A model generated the notes under the pieces. The model did no database searches. It worked only from the letters and a program-made list of their open reading frames with translations, and was not told the DNA's origin. Position numbers and translations under genes: made by a program. From Zanthoxylum bungeanum (lineage: Eukaryota > Streptophyta > Magnoliopsida > Sapindales > Rutaceae), in assembly GCA_019454045.1 (NCBI GenBank), contig SKCR01033657.1, positions 1 to 64,000 on the forward strand: DNA of 64,000 nt, in the 5' to 3' direction. Below, piece by piece: positions 12,991 through 26,547 of the stretch. Position 1 is the stretch's first letter. Each line of letters begins with the position of its first letter.

Positions 12991-15142
12991 CTCCCACTAT
13001 TTTTCGTCGAGCCTCTAACCCTCTGTGGAGTACTCGGGAAACCGTGTTTCCTAGTGGGCTAGGATCCTATTAAATAACACACAACCCTGACTTTGGCCAA
13101 TAAAAAGCTGTATGCTATTTAACTAGGTAGATCTCTCAGATCAATTGGATCTCATCCAATTCCTAGATCCGGTTAGGTGGACATCCAAGTCCGAAACATA
13201 TGTATAATGTCAATGTATCCATTACATTTTCCTAACCATATCCTCCGAATCATTTAGGCCTTGGCTTTGGCCAAACACAAACCTAATGATTCCAGTTAAG
13301 CGGGACCCATTGACGAGGAAAGTTTCGTAATCAATGTCATTGGACAAAAAGTGATCTGACTTTGGTCAATAAAAATCACGATTTGGACAAGACACCGATA
13401 TGCAACAAAACTCTCATGATTCAAGTACATCCTTGATTGACAAAGGTCTTGACTTTGGTCAAAAACAAACCAATGCCAACTTCGGATCTTGAACAAGAAT
13501 CATTCAATGGAAGGATATTTGCTTAATATAGATTGAGGGATTTTCGCGTGCAAATTGGCTACCAATTTAATTATCTTTGTTAGGTCTCATCATCATACAC
13601 CCTTAAACATGCATTCTAAATACATAATAAAGCGAGTATGAAATAAAATAATAATGATATGCGGATGGATACTTAACACATTGATCCTAGATCAAATCTC
13701 TCCCTTTCTCACTCAAGCTAGCACTTGTACTACTTCTACCCGTTACACTACACTTCTAAAGAAACCTCATATACATAGAGGGGAATAGGTGAGAAAGAAT
13801 ACAAAGAGAAAGAAGGTGATAAGGCTGGACACGCAGGTCCAATTTAATAAATCGAATTTATTACAACAATTTCTAAAATTGCCCACCCATCTAATATCCA
13901 TCCGATATACATTATTCATTCAACACAACCACGTATTCACACACATAAGCATGCTATCAATCAATCTAATCTAAATTAATTAATCTGATAATTAAGTGAT
14001 CATCCAATGTTCAAACAACGATTTGATTTTGTTCGAGTCAAACTCGTTTTTGCGAATAAGTACTCAAAGTACGAATTCATGAATTAAATTAAACTACATA
14101 ATTAAATCCAATTTAACATGTATTTAATACTAATTCACTATTCAATTCCAAATTAAATATTGCACTTATATTAATAAACCTTTTACGATTTAAATTCCAA
14201 ATTCAATCGCGTCGGGACTCAAAGTCCGATTAACGTCCAACGTCAATTTAATTAAGTCTAATGGGCTTCAATTAATTTCTTTAGGCATGGGCTTCGGCAA
14301 CCAAAGCCCAATAGTGGAATCACCCAAAATGCCTTAGAAAACAATTTCGGCCCATTAGGCCCAAAGGTTCATTAGTCGCAATTGGGCTTTATGGTTAAGG
14401 TTTTGGGCCCAATTGGATCCAATCCACTTGGCCTAAACCAAACTTGATAAATCAAGCCCAAAAGGCCCAATTACAACATTAAATTCTAATTTCCAAAATT
14501 AGGCCCAATTAATTAAATCCAAAATCCAATTTTCACAATTTAATTACCAAAAGTGCATTATATGATTAATCGACTAAATCATATTTCCGAAGCACCAAAT
14601 TAGTCCAATTATCATGCTTAATTCATTATTACATGTCAAACACACATAATGAAAAATCAAACCCATTTACATGCTTGCTAAATCTCGGCCAAGGGAGTGA
14701 TTTCATTGTCCGATTCGGTTTCAATCCAATTAATCCGCAATCGACATTAAATAACATATCCGAATGATTTTCAATACATCCAATTATCAAAATCAAAAAT
14801 TTCCAACAACACACTAGGGCATATCCAATTCGGCCACATATGAATTTAGGGTTTTGTTCAATTCAAAGTACAATCCAATTGACCTCAAATTAACATCATC
14901 CTACATGATTTTAACTCATCAATGAATCAAAATCAAAAATTCCAAGGATTCAAAATCCATAACACATTCGGCCAAGGACTACATTTGGGGAAAATAATTC
15001 CAAATCATTTTTCATCAAATTAGTCCAACCAAAATGAATTTAAACATGTTATAAGCATACTCAAACAAACAATTCATTCAAATCATGCTCAAACACATTT
15101 ACCCAAATTTTAAACCCTACATTTTTCATGCTTGCAACATTA
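12990..15142 (-). other. Leader of element I
   Basis: This is about 2.1 kb of non-coding DNA between the gag remnant and the primer-binding site. It holds the hairpin arms GGAAAC (13037-13042) and GTTTCC (13046-13051), four copies of the TTGACTTTGG repeat at about 13087, 13259, 13357 and 13450, and a cluster of about ten GGCCCA or TGGGCY motifs at 14260-14515. No open frame is credible. Confidence 0.75.
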
Positions 15143-15155
15143 GCTCTTGATGCCA
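15143..15155 (-). promoter_or_regulatory. Primer-binding site of element I
   Basis: On the minus strand this reads TGGCATCAAGAGC one base after the LTR terminus. It resembles the initiator-Met tRNA complement TGGTATCAGAGC seen in the sister elements but carries a substitution and an extra A. Confidence 0.7.
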
Positions 15156-15156
15156 T

Positions 15157-17186
15157 TGTTGGTTTTCTATAAGGTCCCAAGATCAAACCAAGACATGAAA
15201 TTATGTGTGAACACATCAACGGAGGTAGCGGAATACTCACATTGATCGGTTGAGTCGATTTGAGACGATTCAAGCCCAAAAACGCACTGCCTTGATTCCT
15301 CACACTGCAACAGTCCACTGTCCTACAAAACAGAAAAATGGAGTGAAGAAACGGAGCTCCAAGCTTCGTCGGATGGATCCCGGCTCATGGGAACCTCCCT
15401 ACCACCTTCGCAAGACTCGTAGTGTGCTAGCACTTGCGGTTTTCACCATGAAAACCCAACCTTGCTTCCCTTATTCACGCCCAAACTGGTTCAAAACCAG
15501 TGAGTTGTTGCCGTTGAGAAGAAGAGAGGAAATGAGAGAATTGTGTATTGAATTTCAATTAAATTTTTGTTACCAAAAATCAATTTATATTTATGCCATA
15601 ATATTTATTAATTAATAATAAATTATGACACAAAACATGCAATGGCTTAGAGTGTCAAACACTCAATTTCCATGCAATAACCATTGAGTGCATTGTACAC
15701 AATCTCCATGCAATGCATAGAGTGCAAATAATGCATAATATGACATGTGTCATGTGGGCCCCACACGTTTCCAAATGAAAGTGGGCCCACGTGCACTCAC
15801 GCGTTCGGGTTCGATATTTCCGAAATACCGAGCTTACGTCGCGACGTTAATTCAATCGAATTTAAATAAATAATTACGCCTGGCGAAATTATTATTTACG
15901 TCGCTAACGAATTAATTCTAAATTAACTCGTTTGCCCGAATTAAAATCTAATTTTAATTCCGCGTCGAAATCTAATTTCGTTTAATATATCGAATATATT
16001 AATTCATCGATTAATTCCAAATTAATCGTTCTCTCTCTTTAGACGACATTTTATCCCGGATAAAATATCTCCGTTATTAATCCTAGATTAATTTTCTCTC
16101 TCTTCTATTATAATCCCAGATTATTCAAGAGTGCGAGTTGTGCGTCATCGGTGGATTATCGGGAAGCGACCCATGAGATCCCCGGATAATCTGGCAGTAA
16201 ATACGGTCGTCGGAGTATCCGAATCACGTACGTACCAAGTACTACGTTCTACCGATTTACGAGACAAGGTCGACTCCTAGCAAAGCACCAAGTCTTCCCA
16301 AGTTCTCCGGACATATTCATCAAAGAATATCTAGATCTGTATCAAGCGTAGTATACAATTGTATTGTGCATATCGGCCCAGTATCGGATAATCACGTGCT
16401 AGGGCTGGGGCTGGATAAGTGTCTGCCCCGTCCGAAACACATATCGGATGTCTGGTAACTAGTCTCTATAATCGGATATTCATGACCTGGTCATAATATC
16501 ACGATTGGATGCGCATCACTTTAGAGCACTAATACCGTATCCTGCGTGACATCATCTCCATTATGACTGGAGTGACACTTCCATCTCGACATCACATCCA
16601 ATACACTACACTACGATTCCTGATAAACCCAGAAGAGGTGAACACAGAACCAGTTAAGATCCCCCACCACCAAAACCAAAGTTTACCGATTGTCGTAAGT
16701 ATTAGCGATGTAAGTCTCAGGTTAAGACTATACACACCTACCTTGATTTCGGCCTCCCATAGACACCTAGTCATAATACCAATGGGATTCCGAAGGGTCT
16801 ATCCAGAGCGAAGCTGTTTCCCGTACCATCGGTGAAACACGACCTCTATCGCACTTGCACAAGTATCCAATACTTATATATATGAGAACTATGTCGTTGT
16901 GCCCTCACAACGCGCACAAGTGCAATACTAGCCTATTCCGCATTATCGATGTCCAGTCTCGATAATACTACGGCTAGGGATATTTAATGATTAATCCTTC
17001 GTGGACTGATACTGTCTCATATCATCTCAATCCAGGAACTAATCATAGGGACCTCTCTTCATTTATATATCTAAGGTGATCTAATCACAAATGACGAGAG
17101 TGCAATTTCCTTGTTACATAGTTAATTTGCTACAACAACACAATGATCTGTGCAAATAGTGACGCTATGGGTCATATTATCCAACA
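15157..17186 (-). repeat. 5' LTR of element I
   Basis: 2030 bp, from TGTTGGTTTTC to ATCCAACA, the partner of 7346-9370. Differences seen by eye are concentrated in the first ~550 bp. They also include a small ACACT duplication near 16600 and scattered substitutions. Confidence 0.92.
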
Positions 17187-17191
17187 ACAAC
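17187..17191. repeat. Target-site duplication ACAAC, right
   Basis: Matches 7341-7345 exactly and is followed by the continuation of the element II leader (CACCAAGACATGCG). Confidence 0.9.
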
Positions 17192-18772
17192 CACCAAGAC
17201 ATGCGATAGAGAACAAAGCTTTCGGGTTCAAACACATCCGCGATGGACATTGATCTTGACTTTGGCCAACAAACCAATGCCAATCTTGGATCTTGAGAGA
17301 GAACCACTCAATGGAAGGAAAAACCTAATATTTGATTAGGGTTTTTCGCGTAAATTGGCAACCAATTTATTATCTTTGATTAGGTCTCATCATACACCCT
17401 TAAGCATGCATTCTAAAAGCATAATAAGGCGCTAAAAAAATAATAATGATATGCGGATGGATATATAAAACAATTTGTTCCTAAAAAAAATCTATCCATT
17501 TCCTCTCGCCCGCTAGCACTATTCTTACTTCTACCCAATTACATGATACTCAAAGAAACCTCATTTGTATTGAGGGGAATTGGTGAGAAGAGAAATACAA
17601 AGAGAATAGGTATAATAGGCTGGACACACAGGTCCAATTTAAATAAATTAAACTATTTCCAAAATTGTCCTCACCCATCTAATATCCATCTGATATACAT
17701 TATTCATACAATACATCCAAGTATTCACACATAGCATGTTATTCAATCAATCTAATCCAATTAATTAATCTTTGAATTAATGATCATCTAATGTTCAAAC
17801 AACGATTTGATTTGCGCGAGTCCAACTCATTTAAGAATAAGTACTCAAAGTGCGTATTCTTGAATTATATCGAACTACAATTTTAAATCCAATTTAAATT
17901 GTATCCAATACTAATTCATATTTAATTCCAAATTAAATAATTACACTTTTAATAGTGCTTTTTAGACTTGGATTCCAAATCCAATCCTAATGGGTCTCAA
18001 GGCTCAATTAGTATCCAATATTATTCAATTAAAGTCTAATGGGCTTTCAATTAATTCTTAAGGCATGGGCTTTGGAAATTATGGATCAAACCCAAGATGC
18101 TAAGGCCCAATAAGGAATCACCATTTGCCCAAAATCAATTTTGGCCCATTAGGCCCAATGAAATTATTAAAGGCCCAATAATCATATTTGGACTTTATGG
18201 AAATGGTTTTAGGCCTAATTGGATCCAACTCCATTGTCCAAAACCAAACTTGACCTAACCAAGCCCATAAAGCCCAATTACAATAATTAAATTAATACAT
18301 TTTTCCAAATTATATATTAATTTAATTAAAGTGCTATTGACATAATTAATCAACTAATCTAATGTTTCCAAAACACTAATTAATCCAATTAATCATGCTC
18401 AACATTTCCAATTCATGTCCAACACAAATTGAAGCAAAATCAATTCTTTCTAACATGCTCCATTCACGGCAGTAAGTAAGAAATCAACATTCAATTTTGA
18501 TTTCAATCGAATTAAATCAATAATCAACATTCAATTTCCTGCAATTACCATATCCAATTAAATCACCATGAATCTTCTAGGGCTTATTTTCGGCCATGAG
18601 GTAGGAATTAGGGAAAATTAATCTAATCAATTTTACACAATTCCAAAGATGTACAAATCCAATTCAACATCATCCAAAATAACCAAACAACTAATTTAGG
18701 CAAATCATGTTCCAAACACAAAATCCCCAAATTAAAGTCTTGAACCCTAGATTTTCAAACCAAACTTAGGAT
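17192..18772 (-). other. Leader of element II, LTR-proximal part
   Basis: This continues the leader interrupted at 7345. It contains the fourth TTGACTTTGG repeat (about 17248) and a cluster of GGCCCA or TGGGCY motifs at 18040-18290. It is AT-rich, with no credible open frame. Confidence 0.75.
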
Positions 18773-18786
18773 GGCTCTAGATACCA
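18773..18786 (-). promoter_or_regulatory. Primer-binding site of element II
   Basis: Minus strand TGGTATCTAGAGCC: the initiator-Met tRNA complement with one inserted T, next to the 5' LTR. Confidence 0.75.
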
Positions 18787-18787
18787 T

Positions 18788-20723
18788 TGTTAGTGTTCCT
18801 AGAACATGCCACAAGATCTAAAAGAGTGATTCGTGTGTGAATAAATCAAAGAGAGTTGCGGAAATTGCTTACTTTGATTAGATGAGTTTCAAAACTTTTC
18901 TTTGTAGAAGATGAAGCTCCAAGCTTTGAATAGAGTTCTAAACCCTTGGGTGAGTTTCCCTATCACCTTTACTTGACCCCTTTAAGTGCTAGCTTTGAAC
19001 AAAATGAAAGAAAAAATATTCTCCTCCAAGGTCCATTGTGTTCGGCAATTGAGAGAGTTTTGGGAGAGAATGAATAGTAATTTTTTGTTTCCAAAACTTA
19101 AAGCAAAAGTTGACTTGTGTTAGTGTAATAAAATGCCACATTTATAATAGCCAACAACTTCCATCAAATAGTGACAAGTGATGTAAGTCATGGGTCCCAC
19201 CCACTTAATTCCAAATCTAGTTGGCTTAAACAACACACTTTGGGCCCGGTTCGTTTAATCCGACTAAACAAATTTTCCGTCGCGACGTAATTAAATCCAA
19301 TTTAATTAATAATAATGCCTCGTAAAATTATTACGAAAGTTGCTTGTGAATTAATTTCAAATTAATTCATCCGCTTGAAGTAAAATCCAATTTTAATTCT
19401 GTGTTGAAATCCAATTTCAATAAATATATCCGATATATTATTTTAGCCCAAATAAATAAATTAAATAGAAAAATCAAATTTCACTATTAAATTTATTTTA
19501 CCGATTAATTCCAAATTAATCACGTTCTCTCCTCTCGATGAATTTAATCCCAGATTAATTCTCGACGCAATTAATCCCAGATTAATTCTTTCTCTCTTAA
19601 TTAATCCCAGATTAATTCTTGCCGAAATTAATCTTAGATTAATTTTTCTCTCTCTTAATTAATCCCAGATTAATTTTGTTCGTGTCAAATATCATCGGTG
19701 AATCTTTGGGAAGCGACCCAAGAGATCCCTGGATATATTGGCAGTAAATACGGTCATCGGACTATCCAAACACGTGAGTACCCGGTACCACGTTCTTACT
19801 GATTTACAAGTCATGGTTGGCTTCTAGCAAAGCATCGTGCCTACCCAATTCTCCAGAAATATTCAATGAAGAATATACAATCTTTATCAGGCATAGTATA
19901 CAGTGTATTACATATTACGATCCAATATCGGATGTCAAATGCTAGGCCTGGGGCTGGAATTGTGTCTGCCCTGTACGAAGCATATATCGGATCACTAGCA
20001 ACTAGTCTCTGTAATCGGATAACCATGACCTAGTCATATTATCCTGATAGATGTAGCATTTAAGAGTATCAGTTCTGTATCCCAGCGTGATCATCATCTC
20101 CATATGACTGAAGTGATACTTCCATCTTGACATCACACCCAATACACTACGATTCTCAGTATACCCAGAAGAGGCGTAGATATAACCTGTTAAAGCCCCG
20201 GACGACCAAAACCAAAGCGTACTGATTGTCGCAAGTATTAGCGATGCAAGTCTCAGGTTAAGATAAAATACACCTACCTTGATTCGGATTCCCATAGACA
20301 CATAGTCATACTACCAATGGGATTCCGAGGGGTCTATCCAGAGCGAAGCTGTTCCCATACCATCGGTAAACAGAACCTCCTATCACACTTGCATAAGTAT
20401 CCAATACTTAAATATATGAGAACTATAATGTTAAGCTTCCATAACGTGCACAAGTGTGATACTAGCCTATTCCGCATTATTGATGTCTAGTCTCGATAAT
20501 ACTACGACTAGGGATATTTAATGATTAAACCTTATGTGGATTAATATTGTCTCATATCTTATTAATCCGTAACTAATCATAAGGACTTTTATCATTTATA
20601 TATTTCGAGTAATCTAATTACAAAATGATAAAAGAGCAATTTCATTTGTCACATAGTTAATTTTGTACAAGGACACCATGTCCTTTACAAAATAGTGATG
20701 CTATGGGTCATAATTGTCCAACA
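18788..20723 (-). repeat. 5' LTR of element II
   Basis: 1936 bp, TGTTAGTG to CCAACA. It carries an expanded array of TTAATCCCAGATTAATT units at about 19545-19675, and the U3 hairpin arms CTTTTATCATTT (20586-20597) and AAATGATAAAAG (20623-20634). Confidence 0.9.
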
Positions 20724-21580
20724 ATTAGAAGTTCAATTCTATCAACAATATAGAATAAGGAAAACATAAGCAACAATTTTCATAATATTACACACTGCCT
20801 TAGTTATGGATTCTTAACCCAGCAGTGCCTCCCACTACTTTACGTAATACCGTAATCCCCAACGGAAAATGGGAATCCAATAATTAAATTGAATTCCATA
20901 GTGAGAAGTGGACCCCATAAATATATTTCGACTCACAGCTTTGGCATATTCTCGCCTATGTATATTCACAGGTAGATAACTCATTGTCAATCATACTCAC
21001 TATGACTCCTGATTTTGGTCCTGATCATTTCTCATTATGACAGGTTTGGCACGTTTACAAGGAGGAGTATCAAGGCTTCATTTGTCAGCGACAAACTCAA
21101 GCTACCGATGTAGTCCTGGCAGCTTTGGCATGTTCAAGATTTCCACTTTAACTTGAATTTGTTTCTTATCATATAAGTTCTACCAGCGTAAATGAACTAC
21201 CATCAGCCATAACTGCACAGCTTTGGCATGATACAGCTACAGCATCAGGAAATCATTTGTATTCGTACTGACAAGGCGGACCACGAAACAAGTATTCCTA
21301 ACACTAGTTACTTTAATGCCTTATTTAAGCGGGGATATTCCTAAAGAGGTTCTTTACTCTACATCAAATGCAGATTTTAATTTAGATCAATTTCTCAACA
21401 GTTTAATTCTACATGAGAAAACATAACTTAACTTAACCATTAAATCTGCGTTATGTTTTCCGTTAACGTAGAACCAAAAAGTTAAGAAACATCTAAATTA
21501 CATGCATGTGGAAATATCAAAATTGGATTATATATCATATATCAAGCATGAAAAATGTAATGGATGAAGGATGAGACCTA
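20724..21580 (-). other. Leader remnant of a family B copia element
   Basis: This is homologous to the leader at 26580-27300, with shared blocks around GAAGTGGACCCCAT and CACTGTCAATCA-like words. It lies left of the family B LTR at 21596. Its left end is the insertion point of element II, so the gag-pol of this older element lies outside what can be traced. Confidence 0.6.
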
Positions 21581-21591
21581 CTATGATACCA
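21581..21591 (-). promoter_or_regulatory. Primer-binding site of family B LTR
   Basis: Minus strand TGGTATCATAG lies four bases from the LTR terminus, consistent with initiator-Met tRNA priming. It shows that 21596-24089 acted as a 5' LTR. Confidence 0.6.
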
Positions 21592-21595
21592 TTTT

Positions 21596-24089
21596 TGTTG
21601 GGGTTTTAGCGCGAGCGCAGCGGAAGCGCGCAGTTCGGGCGAAATCGTAACTTTAAAACTTTTTAAAATTACCAAATAAATTATTCAATATCCAATATGA
21701 ATTATTCATTCATATTTCACCTAAATATATTTATTCGAAATCAAATAACGACATAAATAGGTTAAAAATATCGCGAAACTTTTACGAAAATATTTTTTCA
21801 CAAAATGGCATAAAAACGCATTTTTATCTAAACCGACCAACCAACACACATGGGGGCTGCCCAAATCAGCTCCAATAGTGCTTGAGCAGTTCATGGGCTT
21901 CCCAACTAGTGACTAATTCACTGTTTGGATAGCGGACACCTGGTAAGCCTGAAACTCCCCGGTAACGCCGTTTTTCATCGTTTTCGCATATTTCAACTCC
22001 GAAACAATTTCCGGCAATCGTTCCAATGCCCAAAACACATCCAATACATTTATAAAACATAGTTTTAATCACCAAAATCACAGAAAATCCAGATATGATT
22101 TGGTAATCAAAAATATCATTTTTCATGCTTTAAATCCAATTTTCTCAACATTAATCATATCAACAACAACACGAATCAAATCCACAACCTGTGAAGAACT
22201 CAAGAATAATTCTATGAGTTAAAAGAGTGGTCATAACACTCTAGAATGACAACAAGTCATCAAATGATAAAATTGAACTAATATTACAATAATATTATCC
22301 AATCTAACTTCACACATGCATCTAGCCTCCAAATCCATCCTCCAAATCCAAAAGCCCCAAAATATAAGAAAGAAAGAGACCCTAGAACTATTCTAGATAT
22401 TCAAGAAACAAGCTTTATAAGTTTAAGATTATTGAAGATTACTTTCAAATATTGTAATTTCCTTAAACTTTTTTCTTGAATTTCTTCACTTTCTTCCTTG
22501 ACTCTTCAAGAAAATTTGGGAGCTTTTCTTTGAGATGAAATTCTGCCATGGGAGGTTATGAAATGATAAAACAAAATTTTTCACTGTATAAAGCAAGTCA
22601 AAACCGACTTAGGGGGTAAAAGAGATGGCATTTTGGTCATTTGGTCATTTTTAATCTAATTAAATAATAATAAGCTCTTAAGTTGACAAATCCAATTTGT
22701 AAACTTTAAGCTTAAGAAAATCATGCCACATGTAACCAATAAAAATCAAACATATTGCATAATATTTATGTAATATTGAAATAATTTAATTATCTAGATA
22801 TTTAACATTTAAACATCTAACTAATTAATTAATGCGATTATTATTATATATGTATTTTTATTTACATTAAATAACAAATACATATATTAATGTCATGTGT
22901 CAAAGTCTCATTTGATAAATAATTAATATGTATCAAATCAAATTTTGTATCAAATACAAATACACATTAATTATTAATTTACCGAAATGCCCATCATGCT
23001 TGTATTTTTGTTTAACCGTTTAAACGATTCGAATTAACTCATTTAATTCGGTGAAGTTTTATGAATAATCTATATTATTCATAATGTGTTGCCCAAGTTC
23101 TCAACGAGTACACTTCGTATTGTGGGACTCTCTAAGTTTAGGTTTATCCATCACGGAATCCAATTTCGTGCCATAATTCACCCACTCAGGAATTATGACG
23201 ACCACGGATAATCTCGCTAAACTATGCAAGTCGAGGTCATTGCATACATATAATCCCACTGTCACAGGCTATCAATATTATACCGGGGATATAGATAAGA
23301 ACGTCAAATCCCTAAGGTATAATATAGTCAACTTTTAAATTTACAATCTCTACATAACACTCGGAACTTGCTTCCGAAGTATACCATGGCCATGGATTTA
23401 CTAGATCATAAATACGTACCTGATACCTATGCCCTGTACACAGGACTAGTGGATTCTATCTGATACTCAAAGGAAATCATGAGCATCAGTCCACACCCAA
23501 CGAACATGTGGATGTCTAATCTAAATATATTGATGACGCCATCAAAGTGTGGAGGATATCTCATATATCCACAATGGTATCTCAAGTCGAAGGACCACTG
23601 TGCTACTCGACTCGAGAAGATTCCTATTGACGTTGGTGTAATATCTATTAGGAAATCTTCAATGAGTCGTTCAGTGTTTATCAAATAAATACCTAAATGT
23701 CTATACGAGTCTCCCAAGACTCATGGTTCATTGGGATAAACCATCGGACCAAGTAACGATATACGACATGTACTGGTCTCAGTGAATTTTATTAACCGAC
23801 ATGTGTCAATAAATCTTGGCCAGGAACTTTATTTGAGAATATACAACTTATAGTGATGCTTCCCAATGTCAATTACAAACTACGTTGTAAATCCTAGGTT
23901 CTTTGTCTAATATATACATATCACTAAATCATATTTAGTTTCAATCTAATCATAATTGGATCGAATACGTATGTAAAAATAAGAGGTGCTATCATTAAGT
24001 AAGTAATATTATGGAAAAAAGAATTGTTCGTATTTATGAATCGGACATAAATACGATCCAGATTGGCACTCCGAGCACCAACCCTAACA
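21596..24089 (-). repeat. Family B LTR, copy 1
   Basis: 2494 bp, TGTTGGGG to CCCTAACA. It is homologous over most of its length to 27303-29719; the block with GTTGCCCAAGT, CTCGCT and GACGACCAC words is especially clear at 23080-23240 and 28640-28770. No coding sequence is supported. Confidence 0.75.
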
Positions 24090-24299
24090 TTATCCTCATG
24101 AGCCTCTGACTATTAAAAAAACTATTATTCTTATTTCAAACATAAACTCATGCATAGCGACCATCGCCCTAACCATTAACATTAAAAAAAATACATCGCA
24201 ATGCTCATAACTCAAAAATATTGTACTTATGATCTTTACATGGACATTTCTAACTTTTACACATGCAAATTTTATTAACAATACATCTGATGCATGACT

Positions 24300-25870
24300 T
24301 TACTCTGAATCTGACTGAACTCAGTATCTAACTTGACCTGGTGGACTCAACACCCTAATGACTACCATCAGTATCTATCCTCTCAAGCTCTTCCTCCGAG
24401 TAACCTACAAAACAGAAACACTGAGAGTGTGGGGGGTTAGATCATTTGAACGATCTAGTGAGTGGACAATTTAAATCGAAAACTGATTCTTTTTGCAAAA
24501 TTCATGAAAATCCTCCCATAAATAATATTTCCTGGAATCTTTTTCTTATCTGGAAATACATCTCTTTCTGTAAAACTTTTCTGAAAACTCATTTTTGTCT
24601 ATAAGACTCAAGATTTTCTGTAAAATTGAGTTCGTGTGAAAACTCTTTCGTAAAACTTATCATTTTCGAAAAATCTGATTCTGGAAATTCGTTTCTGAAA
24701 ATCTGTTTTGAGAAATCTGTATCTGGAAATATGTATCTGAATATCTGTATCTGAATATCTAGCGTATTAGGACGTTATGTATCGTCATCCCCCTATACGT
24801 AAAATCTAGCACTTGGGGGCGTCCCCCCATATGTAAATATCTGGTGATCTTTGGGCGTTACGTATTGTCATCCCCCAAGCCACAAATCTGGAGCCGGGGG
24901 TGCGGATCTATGCTACTTTCCTGTCTCAAAATCTAGGATCTAGTGCCATCAGTCATCTCTAGTCCTGAACTGTGTGTGCACACGATATCTATATCTGTCA
25001 ATTCCATATCTGAGTCAAGTTACATACTGAGGTGGGTTTTTCCCCTATGCCTCAAAAAATCATAAAATTCAAGTTCTAAATCATTCATTTCTAAAAAAAA
25101 AAAAACATTTCTCAAAATGTTCTCAGTCAAACACAATTGAAAGAAAATCTTGGTTAACGCCCTAAGTGCTCAAAAGTAAGTCTTGATTCAAAATCATATA
25201 AGTAAATACAGTTGGAGAGAATGGTCAACTCACAGATTTGGAATCTGGCTGGGATTACTTCATTTCGTCGAAGGTAATTGTCATTTCTGTCAACAATCTA
25301 TAATTGATAAACCTAATTAGAATTCAAGCCGTGGAATTGGATTCAGAGCCATTATCACTATATAGTGTGTCATACTTGTGTCATGATGTAATGTATGTAT
25401 GTATGTAGACTGATACGAGACCTTTAGGGTGGCCTCTAATATGCTAGGGGGAAACTAGAATGGACTAAAACTGATTTGTGGAAATTCTGGTCACGCGTCG
25501 TAACTCTACCGTTGGGCATCGCGACACTCGCGAATGTAACTAAACAAGTGAGCATCTTCTACTTCCGTATCGTGACGCAAGGGTTTGGCGTCGTGACTCG
25601 CTCAAGCATCACGACACTACGTTCTTAGCGTCGTGACGTCCACCAATCAGAGTGAGGTAGTAAGCTTCCTCTACTTTCCGCGTCACGACGTAAGTCTTTG
25701 GGCGTCGCGACGCTCATATTCCAGAACCAAAATAGGGGAAAGTTTCCAATATGCGTCGCAACGCCAGTTTGTTTTTCAAGATCCAACATTTTCTTCCTAA
25801 TGTCTAACTTACCCAAATGTACCCCAAACACCCTCACACTATAATTATTCACAAACAATTCCTTAACTTC
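24300..25870. repeat. Ty3-type long-LTR fragment
   Basis: The order of blocks matches the larger insertion at 47014-52067: a CTGAAA-rich stretch (24540-24770), then GGATCTAG and CCATCAGTC words, then TGTGCACA and GTCAATTCC. Both ends are missing, so it is a truncated relative. The assignment to a chromovirus-like Ty3 LTR is inference from the terminal sequence of the intact relative. Confidence 0.5.
25490..25765. repeat. Cluster of GTCGYGACG palindromes
   Basis: About ten copies of a self-complementary GTCGCGAC, GTCGTGAC or GTCACGAC core occur within 275 bp, for example GGCGTCGCGACGCTC near 25701. This is much more GC- and CpG-rich than its surroundings. Confidence 0.65.
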
Positions 25871-26328
25871 AATATTAAAGCATGTTAAACCAACACTCCA
25901 TCATCAATTTAACTCTTAATCTCATAGCTCCAACTTAGCTCAATGCTTAGCATTAATAAATTAGACCATTTCTTTAACACAAAATCCATTTCTTAGTTGA
26001 TTATCCGCCTTAATGCAATCATTAACATGTCAATCATACTAACATAACATCTTCTTATGAAAATACCATAACTTTAGTCTTGGGTCAAGTTTCTACCTCA
26101 AATTCCAAGCCTTTTAAGCTTATTACATCTCTTTTTGGCTTGTAGTATATGATATTCTTTGGATTTGCAAAGGAAAATGGAACAGTTACACTGATACTTT
26201 GTGAACTAAGACATGTTTGATTTATAAATAGTTCCCACAGTCGTGTAATCATGCTATATGCGTCAAGAATATCAATATATTACCTTTTAAGCTCTCGAGT
26301 AAACGATTGAGAATGTATGACATAACTC

Positions 26329-26547
26329 TTAGGTTATCATCCTTCCATTTCTAGAAGGTTCAGCCTCCTCAGATGTAGACTCCTCGGGCATAGTAAGGGG
26401 TATCAGGTTCTCCAATACATGCCTAAATTTTTTGGAATCTAGGACAATCCTCAAATCCATTTCCCAGTCTGCGTAATTCTCTGGACCTCTTAGTTTGTTC
26501 GTATCCAGTATACATGTAAAATTATTAGTCGAGGTAGAAGCCTCCAT
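26329..26547 (-). pseudogene. Copia gag fragment, family B
   Basis: The first 72 codons of a copia gag start at MEASTS and contain FTCILDTNKLRGPENYADWE, an N-terminal gag signature of plant copia elements (W preceded by NYAD). The frame then runs into the stop after NGRMIT, and the CCHC knuckle and the rest of the polyprotein are absent. The start ATG at 26547 is preferred over the upstream in-frame ATG because homology begins there. It belongs to the element whose 5' LTR is 27303-29719. Confidence 0.7.

Larger units (their letters stand above)
7346..17186 (-). mobile_element. Element I: complete nested copia element, family A
   Basis: This 9.84-kb element has LTRs at 7346-9370 and 15157-17186, a polypurine tract at 9372-9382, a primer-binding site at 15143-15155, and the perfect duplication ACAAC on both sides. 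The termini are TGTTGG and CCAACA. The LTR pair is very similar, especially the right two thirds, where only a handful of differences were seen. The interior has no long open frame, and gag is largely missing. It must therefore have moved with proteins supplied in trans, or have decayed faster than its LTRs. It sits in the leader of element II. Confidence 0.9.
2084..20723 (-). mobile_element. Element II: old Ty1/copia element, family A (outer)
   Basis: The parts run on the minus strand: 5' LTR 18788-20723, primer-binding site 18773-18786, leader 17192-18772 continuing at about 6950-7345, decayed gag-pol 2990-6722, polypurine tract, and truncated 3' LTR 2084-2989. The leader is split by element I (7346-17186). 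The two LTRs share diagnostic words such as CAATGAAGAA and CAGTGTATT, so they look like a genuine pair. The right flank begins ATTAG inside a family B leader, so element II entered an older family B element. The left target duplication cannot be seen because the 3' LTR is cut off. Confidence 0.75.
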